The position numbers and the translations under genes were made by a program. From NCBI GenBank assembly GCA_914767885.1, contig CAJZBQ010000053.1, positions 1 through 64,000 of the forward strand: 64,000 nucleotides of DNA, in the 5' to 3' direction. Below, piece by piece: positions 26,240-38,300 of this stretch (position 1 is the first letter of the stretch; each line of letters opens with the position of its first letter). Below the pieces are notes generated by a model. That model saw only the letters and a program-made list of their open reading frames with translations, did no database searches and had not been told where the DNA came from. The DNA is from Blepharisma stoltei (taxonomy: Eukaryota > Ciliophora > Heterotrichea > Heterotrichida > Blepharismidae).

Positions 26240-26312
26240 ATCATAATTTCCAGTTTCTATAGCAATTAATGCAGCTTGCAAATTTAACGATTCGATTTCT
26301 TTTGTAATAAAT

Positions 26313-27368
26313 ATGAACAATAAGAGCTTAAAAGGGCTAGAAAACTTAAAAGATCCGTTAAGTTTGCTTAATTATCAAATGAACACTATTCCTAATGATC
26401 TCAACAGCATACTCAAAAAAACAGAAAACGCTTTAAACGTTATAGACTACTTAAAAAATACAAAAGCTGAGATTTTGAGTAGAGCAAACAACCCTGAATT
26501 AGAGAAAGATTTCAGAGCAACTTGTTCAGCATATCAGAGCAATTCCAGTATTTGTGATCCACCACTAATGCAAGCTTACCAAGATTATCTTAATGCCTAT
26601 AGACAAAAAACATCCCTTTATACTCTTAAAATAGATTATGACGACATAACTAATTTGATTATTTATGACACTGAAACTGAAACTAAAGAAGCCAAAATCT
26701 TAGATACTCCAGAAAGCCTAGGCCCTAGTACTTGCATAACTCAGCTTTCAAATGGCAAGCTATTCTGTTTTGGTAATTGTCCAGCTTCTGGATTTGCAGC
26801 GATAATTGATGTAGATGGCAGAGTCGAATTGCTACCATCTGGAACTCCTTGTCATGACTCATCATACATCTATTTCAACAACAGCGTCTATTGTTTTGGA
26901 GGATTTAATGATAAATATTTAACTCTATCTAGTAGATTTGATTTGGATCAAAATCGATGAATTCAACTAGCTCCAATGCCAGATGCTGATAGCTGATTCA
27001 ATAGTATAATATTTAATGGAAATATTTTGATTTCTGGAAGTTCGAATAGAAAACTTTTGCTATACTCAATTGATATTGACTCTTTCTCCTCATTTCCTTA
27101 CGAATTTGCAGAATTGAAAAGAAAGATCCTGATAAATGCAGAGAAGCTTTATTTGATTGAATGCGGTCGTAATGGATCAATCTATGAAAGAGAAAGTGAA
27201 TATGAAATGAATTGGAGACGAATAGCAAATTCAACAATTAATTATATCCCCGATCAAGTACAATACTCATATAATAAAGGGGGAATATATATTGGCTGCG
27301 TATCGTTTTCTTTTCTTTATATCTACAAGTTCGATTTGAATAAAAAATTAATGAGCGAGCAACTTTAA
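26313..27368 (+). CDS. Kelch-like beta-propeller protein
   Basis: 351 residues with UGA read as Trp twice (RWIQLAPMP, DSWFNS). The N-terminal 100 residues are helical and charged. From about residue 120 there are kelch-like blades (LSNGKLFCFGN, YFNNSVYCFGGF followed by R.D...W..LAPMPDA, IIFNGNILISGSSN), the typical kelch spacing of a Gly-rich strand and a Trp. Kelch propellers are usually protein-binding scaffolds. Only three or four blades are recognisable, so the assignment is to fold, not function. A decayed MITE ends about 75 bp upstream. An in-frame UAA just upstream supports the chosen ATG. Confidence 0.65.
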
Positions 27369-27565
27369 AATATTATTTTTATTAATAGAGATTGTTTTAA
27401 TGTTTTTTATAGCTCTTTAATCTAACAGCTTGAAAGCTAAAAGCTTTTGCCAATATGATTTATTTTATAAAAATATATAAGGTTTGTAATTATGAGGGCT
27501 GAATAAATCTCAAGCTTTCTAGTCTTTTTCAAAATATTTTATAACTTGCTTATGAAATTAAAACC

Positions 27566-28352
27566 TTACTCCCCGCCCTTTAAATTGGAACTAAAAATTT
27601 TAATTTTTTTTTAAAAAAAATATCAATATAAAATTTTTTATAAAATATATAAAAATTTAAAAAAAAAAAAAATTTCCAAAACTTATCGAATTAGATTAAT
27701 AAATTTGTTTAATAAAACGCTATTTACTCTTTATCCTTTAAAGTAAAGCAGATATAACTAAATTTTCATTATTAGTTAATACGCCACTATTAATTGGTAT
27801 CAAAATTATTGACACAAAAATTATTATTTTTATTGATAAAAAAAGTTTAAAAAAAAAAAATTTTAGAAAATTTATCGATCAAAGTGCTAATTTTGTTTAA
27901 ATAAGATGTTATTATATACTCTATTCTTTAAAATAAAGCAAGAAATAAGTAAATTTTTTAAATTTTATAAAGAATTCCTATTGAATTTATATCAAAACTA
28001 TTTAAATAAAAAATATCATTTTTATCAAAAAAAACAAAAATTTTTTTTGAAAATTTTTAAAAAAAATAAAAAAATAATTTTTTTTTAGAATTTACAATCA
28101 AGGATAAAAAATTTATTTAAATAAGATGCTCTTTATACTTTTATCTTTAAAAAAGAGCAAGATATAACTAAATTTTTAATTTTAGTTAATAAGAAACATT
28201 TAATTTATATTAAAACTTTTTAGATAAAAATTATATATTAAATTTTTTATTATAAAATTAAATTTTGTTCCAATTTAAAGGGGGGTTAATTTACCAAAAA
28301 AAGTCGAAATTTTACCGATATTTTGTTCCAATTTAAAGGGGGGGGGGAGTTA
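27566..28352. mobile_element. C-rich MITE copy L (family 2), TTA-flanked, intergenic
   Basis: Termini CTCCCCGCCCTTTAAATTGG...AAAGGGGGGGGGAG flanked by TTA. The motif CCTTTAAATTGGAACAAAAT recurs as a hairpin-type end. The interior is extremely AT-rich and non-coding, with internal repeats of 'agttatatcttgctttattttaaa'-like segments seen in either orientation. It is about 785 bp and outside genes. Confidence 0.85.
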
Positions 28353-28898
28353 GATAATTCTTCATTTACAATTGATCAAAATTCATTTATCTATTTAAAA
28401 GTGATTGTGAGCCATTAGCTAATGGTTTGCCAAAGTACTCTTGAAGAGAACTTATATATTATTAAATTCTATAGTCAGTAAATCTCTAGCTAAAGTTATT
28501 TATTTTATTAATTAAACAATTGATCCATTAATAGTTACCACATCTATCAGTAAATATATTGCTGTAAAGCACGCTTTTGGTATTGAAAATGCACCGATCA
28601 AGCAATTTAGTCTATTTATCATATAAGTAAATTTTGCGATATTTTAAGATTCTGATTCAGCTTTTACAACTACTAAACTGTGACGCGACCAATATAAGTA
28701 TGCTCTTTAAAAAGAATTTTCGATAATTTTATTTTAATTGCTATGCAAATAGTAAGAATCCCTATCGTTGATAAATAAATTTTATTTAAAATTTTCCTTT
28801 TATTCAATAACTTGGCGGAAATTTTCAAAGCTAATAGTTGTCTCACTTTAGTTATTATAATTAGATAAGCCATATTAAAACTAAATGCGAAAATTAGC
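28353..28898. other. AT-rich intergenic spacer
   Basis: About 550 bp without a supportable gene or RNA. Confidence 0.4.
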
Positions 28899-29076
28899 TA
28901 TACATAATTCCCTTAAATAGCCCTATCAGTGGGTGAATTGCCCGCTGCAATTACAATTTGGTCCGACCAAAATTATTAGTTTTGGTCGGACTAAATTATT
29001 AGTTTTGGTCGGACTAAATTGTGTACTCAGTGGGCAATTCACCCATTGATAGGGCTATTAAAGGGAATTTTCTATA
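28899..29076. mobile_element. Small TIR element with TATA ends (MITE)
   Basis: The left end TATACATAATTCCC and right end (reverse complement) TATAGAAAATTCCC continue as a near-perfect inverted repeat through AATAGCCCTATC..GTGGGTGAATTGCCC. The centre has tandem copies of TTATTAGTTTTGGTCGGACT. It lies upstream of the giant Cys-rich gene and shares the TATA-type tip with the IESs at 10773, 15898 and 62972. Confidence 0.8.
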
Positions 29077-29319
29077 TAAATATTGCGTTACGAATTAAAT
29101 ACTTTTTGATGTAAGAATAATTCAGACGTAAATAATTTTTTTATTCCAAATTACACAAATTAAAGCCTTACCCTTCCCGAATCCTCCTTTTCTGGACCAC
29201 TCATGCTTTAGAGAATGCTTTCTGCAGATATTAAAATAATGCACAGATGTGTCACCACTTGAGTGTGCATGCCTTGGCAATAATCAATAATTTTTAATTG
29301 TCAATCACATTATAATTAA

Positions 29320-32300
29320 ATGAATTGAATTATACTCTCCTTGCTATTAATTTGCTCAGTTCATGCAGGAACGATTACTTCAGCGGGTCAGCTAACATTC
29401 TCCCCATCCACAGTCCGTTCCTCAGCTACTTATTCGATGTACTTTTTCCTATCATCTGCTACACCTGTTGACGCAAAAGTGACAATCAATTTCCCATCTG
29501 ATTTTGGGATATCAAGTAATTCTAACTATCCTTGCACTTTGAATAGAGGCGATAGCATTGATTGTTCATCGGCATCGTGCTCTGTCTCAAGCAATGTCCT
29601 GACAATAACTAATTTCTTTAGCAATTGGGCAGTTGATGCAGGCTCTGCAGATGCTTTTTCTGTGTCATTAAGTGGGATAACCAATCCGGTTTCAACAACT
29701 AAAACAAATGCAATTGTGATAACCACATATTACAGCGATGGAAGTATAATTGATCAATCAGGCTCTAGCGACAATTCCTGGATGGTTACAGCGACTGCGG
29801 CTTCTATGACTTCAGCTCAAATTACACCTACATCACAAGTAATAGGCGGATCAACTACCTGAACATTTACGTATACTCCTCAATTTTCCTCTCCACAAGG
29901 CTCCACCATTTCTATCACATTCCCTTATCAGAATTCTTATATTGGGGCATCAGGGTCATCGCTTAATTCTATAATAAGCACATCGACTCCAACTTGTGTG
30001 TCTGTAAGTAATATAGCATCATCTCTTTCCTGCAGCTGATCCAGCACAACAAATACACTCACAATTACCGGTGGCTTTTCATCAGCCTCAGCAACTGGGT
30101 CTGTTTCATTTACAGTCAATCCTTGCTTGAATCCTCCAAGTCCATCAGCATTGTCAGGATTTATATTTTATTTACTAAACTCAAGCGGGGGGATCTATGA
30201 GTATACAATATCCACTATTTCTGTGACTGTCACGACCCCCAATTCCATCTCAATTCTGGATTCATATCTTTCAGCATCCACAAAAACTATAAGCTCGAGC
30301 ACAACGCTCTCAATCAGCTTCAGGCCGACTAACCCTTTTGCAAGTGGAGATATAGTAGAAATAACCTTTCCAAGCCAACTTTCTTTCAGCACCTCGAGTA
30401 TGAATGTTATCGCAAGGCTAGGAATAGGAACTGCAATTGGGGTGACACTCTCCTGGACAAATTACGCTACTAATGTAATAAGGATAACAAACGGATATAC
30501 AGCTTATACTAATTCCGTTCAAGTCCAGGTCAGCTGCAGCGCTGTCACTCTCCCGACTTCTACTCAGCCCACTGATCAATTCACTATAAGACACTTAACC
30601 TCAGGCGGCATTGCTGTTGACTCTGGAACAGGTGGAAGATTTACTGCGACTGCAGGGACAATGCTTCAGGATGGCAGTAATGCCTGGGTCACTGCCTCTG
30701 TTTATACTGTGGGGCAGTCATCAATTTACTATTTTGATTTTTTATTAGCCAACAGCTTACCGTCTGGCGCAACTTTATCAATCATCTTCCCTTCAAGTGT
30801 GTCTATTTCATCAGCAGCTTCCAGCTCTTGCGCTTATATTATTTCAGGTATGACCAGTGCTAACTGTGTGGTTGCGTCAAAAATGTTTAACGTTACTGAT
30901 GGATTCCCAACTGGGGCATCTACTAAAGTAATAAAAATTGGCATAGGCGGAGTTACAAACCCGCAAACTACAGCTCCCTCAAGTTCTTTCACAATCTCTT
31001 CATATACAGACAATACATTTCAATATATGATTAATACCATCTCGTCTGGAGTCACAATAACTTGCCAAGCTGCATCTTTATCGTCAGTTACAGTCACCCC
31101 TTCATCTTTGATAACAGGAGATACCGCAACTTACACTTTCACAGCAGTGACAGCAACTCAGATTCCTTCAGGCGGCTCTATGATAATAACTTTTCCAACT
31201 GGTGTTTCAATAGCAAGTGCAAGCTTAACAAATGCTCAAAATTCCTGCTCAAAAATTTCAGGGTTTAATACCAACAGCTTTTCTTGCACTTGTACAGCAA
31301 GCAGCATTACAATTGTTAATGGCTTCCAGTCAGGAGTTTTCAGTGCAGGAGGAACTTTGAGCTTTTCAATGAGCTATATTACTAACCCGCCTTCAACTAA
31401 AAAAGCCCAATCATTTGCAGTGACCACTTATGACGCTTCCTCTTATGCTATAGACACTTTGAGTTCAGGGATTTATGTTGAGATGACGACTGCCAATACC
31501 TTACAAGCTACTATTACTCCTGCATCCTTGGTTAACGGAGCCTCAACAACATATACTATTTCAATCACAATAAAAAACCCAACAAATACAGGGGTCGTTG
31601 TAAACGTCATCCCCCCATCCCAAGTCACTTTCCCATCAAGCCCAGCCTGTGCTTCAGGAAGCAGTACCGTTACAAGCATCAATAGTTGCACAAAAAGTGG
31701 AGCTGGTGTTTTGGCTTCCTTGAAATTAACCACCGACCCTTCAACTAGTGGGACAGTGCTGATCTTTACGATAGCATCAGTTACAAACCCTCCTTCAACT
31801 GCAACGACATCCACATTTGAAGTTTACACCTTGACCAGTGATGGATATTCCATTGATAAGCAAGAATCAGGCATCACAATCCAGACAACTACTGCAGCAA
31901 CTATCACAGATATAATTATCAGTGCAGGAGATTCGAAGATTACGTCTACAACATATTATACAATTAGCTATGCTCCTATCAACATTCATCCAACAGGCAC
32001 TACTGTTACAGTTATTGTCCCTTCAGACTTCACTCTCAGCTCATCAACTTGTACTGCAGGCTCAAGTTTAAGCAACGACTTTCAATGTGTAGTGAGTGGA
32101 AATACTATCATCACAAGTGGCGGGTTTGCAACTGCAATTACTTCATCAAGCAGAGTTACATTCACAATAACAGGTATCATTAATCCAAATTCTCAGAAAA
32201 CAACTTCGGCATGGTCAATAACATCAAAAGTAGGGAGCTACCTTATAGATGCCAGTAATTCAGTCACTTCTACTTTTACCTGTACTTTGCCTTGCACGGC

Positions 32301-35300
32301 TTGCCAGAGCTCACCAACCTACTGCACTGCTTGTGATACTACTTCTCTATATCCTTATCTTTACAGCAATACATGCAATTCAGCCTGCCAAAGCGGGTAT
32401 TATGACGATATTACTACCCCAGCCAAATCTTGTGTAAACTGCGACAGTAACTGCAATACTTGCCAGGACTATTCAATTTACTGCCTTACCTGCAAAACCT
32501 CTAGCTCTTATCCTTACTTCTATAATCACACCTGCGTGGCTAATTGCCCTTCTGGCACTGCTCCAGACTCAGGGTCTTGTGTTGACTGTGTGTCCCCCTG
32601 CAAGCTCTGCAGTGCTACCAAAGACACTTGCACATCCTGCGTCACAAGCTATTATCTATATGGGACAACTTGCAAAAATGTATGCCCTGATGGATATGTC
32701 GGAGTTGGAAGTAGTTGTGATCCTTGCAGTGGATGTGCTACTTGCTCAGGAACTACAACAACTTGTACAAGCTGCGGAACAGGGCTCTTTCTTTATAAAG
32801 CGAACTCGACATGCTTGAGTTCTTGCCCATCATTGCTTTATGTACCTGGAAATGGGGTTTGTAATGCCTGCAACTCCAGTTGTGCAACTTGTTCTGGGAC
32901 GGTTGATACATGCAAAAGCTGCTGAAGCGGATACAAGCTATATGGAAATACTTGTGTGACTTCATGCCCAGCAGACATCACTATCGATAACGGGAGCTCC
33001 TGTATTCCATGCAGCTCAAGCTGTGCTAAGTGCTCCTCTACTGATATAAATACTTGTACCGCATGTGCTAGTCCATACCCACTTCTGCAGGATGGAGCTT
33101 GCGTTGATGCTTGCTATGGAGGTTATATATTATCAGGAGGAACAAACTGCTTAAAATGTAATTCTGTCTGCTATTCTTGCTGAGGCACAACTGCTAACTG
33201 CACTTCATGCCCTACCAATACTTATCTTTATAATAACTGATGCTATAGTTCATGTCCTAACGGATATACCCCAACTTTGGGAGTTTGCGTACTCATAACC
33301 AACTCAGAAAACTGCGCACCCGGGTGTACTCCTGCGATGGTTGAAAATACAAGCTGCGAATCAGCTTGCAATGTTGCAGCCTGCTTATATGATAACGGGA
33401 TGTGCAACCAAGGAACTACAACATGCCCTTCTGGGTCTTATTTGGATGTAAATACATGCAAATCATGCTCTTATCCTTGCAATTCTTGCACTGGGCCAGC
33501 GACATGCACTAATTGTGCGATCAGCAGCACAACAGGATCGACTTTGCTATATTATAATGGCTACTGCTATGACAATTGCCCGACTGGGACTCTCTCAAAT
33601 GGACTGACTTGCTCCGATTGCAATATCAAATGCGCAAGCTGCCAAGGGACTAATAGTACCTGCTTGTCTTGCAATTCCGGACTATATCTTTACAATAATG
33701 ACTGTCTTTCAAATTGCCCTGCAGATATAACAATCCTAGACAATTCGCAGTGCTTGGACTGCGATTCAAACTGCCTGTATTGCTCAGGAGCAATTAAAAC
33801 TTGCACTAAGTGCTCGACTGGCAAAGTTTTGCAGGGGTCAGTTTGCATGCTGAATTGCTACTCAGGATGGACTGCAATCTCATCAAGTTGCGTGCAATGT
33901 TCGGGATGCAGCGAGTGTTCAGGCTCTGCAACTTCTTGCACAGCATGCGACTCGTCGCTCTACCTCTACAACTCTCAATGTGTTGGAAATTGCCCAGATG
34001 GGACTTATGCTTACGGAAATGTTTGTGAGACTTGTGATACTTCATGCGTTACCTGTGCTGCTGCTGGAAGTTGTTTGACCTGCAAATCAGATACTGTTAA
34101 GTATGGGAGTTTGTGCTTAACCTACTGCCCAAGCGGCTATGTAAATTCGTCAGGGACATGCACTCTTATAAACATCCCTGCAGATTGCGTTACTGGGTGC
34201 AATACAACTTTGCTGGCCAATACTGTGTGCGACGCTGCATGCTTTTATAAGGAATGCAACTATGATAATGGCTATTGCTTGAATAGTGGAGTATGTGCTG
34301 CAGGCAAGTTTTATAACGGCACTGATTGTGAGAGCTGCTCCTATCCCTGCCTCACTTGCAATTCAACATCAACTTGTGTGTCTTGTACGACCTCAAAAGT
34401 GAACACAGGAGTGACTATGCTTTACTATATGAATTATTGCTATGATACTTGTCCTCCTCGCACAATGCAGGTTGGGCTTATCTGTGAAGATTGTGCCAGC
34501 AGCTGCTTGTCTTGCTATGGGAGCACGAGCACCTGCATTTCGTGTGACACAGGAATGTACTTATATCAGGGAACGTGCGTGAATGACTGCCCAGCAGATA
34601 TAACGATAAAAACGGGAACTGTTTGCAACTTATGCAGTCTAAATTGTGCGACCTGCTCAATTAATTATGACAATTGCACATCGTGCGCTACTGGAAAAGT
34701 GCTCCAGAATGGCAAATGCCAGGCCAGTTGCGACACTGGGTACACGGTAACTGATATCTATCCAACTACCTGTCAGGCATACAACACAAGTAAAATGGCG
34801 ACGATACCGACCCGTCCTCTCCCGGAACTGTGGCGAGATTTGGGACCTTGCTGCGGCCTGAAGCCAATCCGCCCAGGGAAAGGTCTGGAATGGGTACTGG
34901 TAGTTTGTGTCCGGCTAGGTTTCCCTCCCAGTCCAGCAACGACGATCCTAGGGTCGTCCCGATAGGACACGGGGCAAAAAGGTTTTTCCTCTAGGGACCG
35001 CTAGTGCCAATTTGGAGGGCATGGTAGGAGCCGACAAGAGCTAACTCCCCCCCCCCCCTCCGTGAGCGAACAAAAAAATTTTGTTCGCTCACGGAGGGGG
35101 GTTAATTTTTTTTTTTTAAAAAAAATTTATATATAAATTTTATAAAAAATATTGTTTTCGAAATTTAAAAAAATCCTAATTTGCAAAAATTGGGAAGCAA
35201 ATATTAATTTAATTTGCAAAATTTATGTTTTAAAACGCAATTTGTTTAAAATTAAACAGAATTAGCTCTAGATTTCATTATACTAATTATCACTTATATA

Positions 35301-38300
35301 TCAAAATTTTTTTCCATTAAAATTTTTTTTCTATTAAAAAAATTTTTGTTCACTCAAAAAATGGCGATTTTTCTAATGGTTTTGTTCGCTCACGGAGGGG
35401 GGGGGGGGGGAGTAAGGAGTTAATCCTTAGCTCTAACCCTAGTCTGGCGACGTGAAGCACGGTGATCCAGTTCGCCTACTTCCGGGATAGCATGGCCAAG
35501 CCCCATGACCGGAAGGAGCTGAGTGGTAGCCTGTGGCACTTAGGTGCACACTGGGAGCAGGGCAAAGAAAGCAAGCGAGGCGTCCAAAAGGCGGAAGAAA
35601 AGGACTTCGGTCCTGGCCAGGAGCTACTCTATAAATTTAACTAAGGCTAAGACCTGTCAGGCATGCACTGGAGGATGCACAACGTGCAGCGTCCAAACTT
35701 ACTATTGCACTTCATGTCCTGCGAACGAATACCTGCAAGGGACCTTCTGTGTTTCTTCATGCACTGCTGGAATCTATGTATTAGTAGGTAGTACTTGTCT
35801 CCCCTGCACTAGCCCGTGCGCGACCTGCCAAAACACTGTAACAGACTGTAAAACTTGCGTTTCTGGCTATTCTTTATATAGCAGCAGCTGCTGGAATCCG
35901 TGTCCAACTGGCTATGAATCTATTTCAGGAGTCTGCACTCAAGAGTGTGCTGAAGGCTGTACGCAAACTTTACTTAACAATGGTGTTTGCGACGCAGTCT
36001 GCAACACAGCGGCCTGTGTCAAAGACAATGGAAACTGCGTTCAAAATGTGACTTGTGTAAATGGGCAATACCAGTCAGGAAATACTTGTCTGAGCTGCGT
36101 TTATCCTTGCAATAACTGCCAATCAGCTTCTTTTTGTACTTCTTGTCAGATTAGCTCAACAACAAGTCTTCAACTGTATCTTTACCAGGGAACTTGCTAT
36201 GACTCATGCCCAACAAAGACTTATCAGGACGGCTTGATTTGTTCTGATTGTCCCTCTAACTGTGACCATTGCTCAAGCTCAACTGTATGCGCAACCTGCT
36301 CTGGGGCTTATCTGGTATATAATGGAGGATGCGTCACAAATTGCCCAACCCAGTGGACAGCTACAACAGCCCAGCCAACTGTATGCAGTCAATGCTCAGC
36401 TTCTTGCAATGAATGCTCTGGTACAACTACTTATTGTACTTCTTGCAATTCTGGCTATACGCTAACGAGCTCAAATACTTGCATAAGCTCATGTGCTGGT
36501 GGGACTACACTAGTTGGATCAACATGTGAAACCTGCGTTTCTCCCTGTGTGAATTGTAATGGCGCAGTAACCAGCTGTACTTCATGCATATCTGGCTTAG
36601 TGCTGCAGGGGAGCTCTTGTGTGACATGCACTTCTCCTTGCAAAACCTGCTCTGCACTTCCAACATATTGCCTTGATTGCGTGGAGAGTTATTTTCTTTC
36701 AGGAACGACCTGCTTGCCTTGCAATGCGAATTGCAATACTTGCTCTGGCTATTCATATCAGTGCACATCTTGTGCAGATGGAAAGTTTCTTTCAGGAACG
36801 AGTTGCTTAACTTGTGATCCGACCTGCTCAACTTGCCTTGGGACCTCAACTACCTGCACAACTTGTAGTGCCACGAAATTCTTAGATTCAGGAAAATGCT
36901 ACTCTTGCGATACCTCATGCTTGACCTGCGACACAACGTATAATCACTGCACATCTTGCAATTCTCATTACTACCTTACTTCAAGCTATACATGCCTAGT
37001 GTGCGATTCGAATTGCGATGGATGTTCTGGGTCGGCTGCATTTTGCACAAGTTGCGTGTCTCCAAATATTCTCCTCAACAACAAGTGCGGACCATGCAAT
37101 TCCCCATGTGTCACCTGTGTGAATGATTTCAATGTGTGTGCTACTTGTGAAACTGGGAAAACTTTAATAAATGGAGTGTGTGATACCTGCAAAGCAGACT
37201 GTTTGACCTGCGTTACTGACTTCATGACCTGTGCCACCTGCCCAAGTGAGAAGTTTTTAGTAAGTGGGAGTTGTGTAGGATGCTCTTCAGAATGTGCAAC
37301 CTGTCAAGGGTCCACCTCCTACTGCACTTCTTGCAATTCTCCGCTTGCACTTATAAATAACAGTTGCCAAGTTTGTGATTCAACTTGCTTGACCTGCAGT
37401 GGAACTACCAGTACTTGTACTTCTTGCCCCTCAGGGCTGAATTTGTTTGGGTCAGTGTGTCTTGCTTGTACATCTAACTGCAAAACCTGCTCTGGATCTC
37501 AATCTTTGTGCTCATCGTGTGATGATGGCTATTTCTTGTCAACCACCCAATGCATAAAGTGTGATGTTAACTGCTTGACTTGTTCAATATCAGCTTCAAA
37601 CTGCTTAACTTGTGCCCCAGGATACAGCCTAATAGATGGGCTTTGCAAGCAAATATGCAGCGATGGTTACTACTTAAGTGGGCTGACTTGCTATGTCTGC
37701 AACACTAATTGCAAAACATGTGTTGGAACAGATACATCCTGTACTTCTTGCTACTCAGGGTTTATCTACAACAGCGCTTGTGTAACATCGTGCCCAATTG
37801 GAACCTATTACTCATCAGCCATATCTACATGCGATAGCTGCTACTCTCTCTGCAAAGAATGTCTTGGTTCAAGCACTCACTGCATTTCCTGCAATACAGG
37901 GTACTCATTAGCGACATCTAACAATACATGCAATTTGATCTGTGGGGCAGGAACTTACTATGATGGCTCTCAATGCAAGTCATGCTCGAATAATTGTGCG
38001 ACTTGCTATGGATCTCCTACATACTGCACGAGCTGCTCCTACGCAAACCAAACGCTGACTTCTTCGGGATTTTGCCAAACTCCTTGTGGCATAGGGTATA
38101 TTCAGCTGGTTGCGAATGGGAATTGTGAAAAGTGTGACTCTTCGTGCTATAATTGTACTGGTACAACGCTTTACTGTACTGCATGTGCAGATACCACCAA
38201 ATATTTGTATCAGGGAGTTTGCTATACCACTTGTCCGTCTCCAACGACTGTAGTATCTGGAAATACGTGCGTTGACTGCACTTCCCCATGCTCAACTTGC

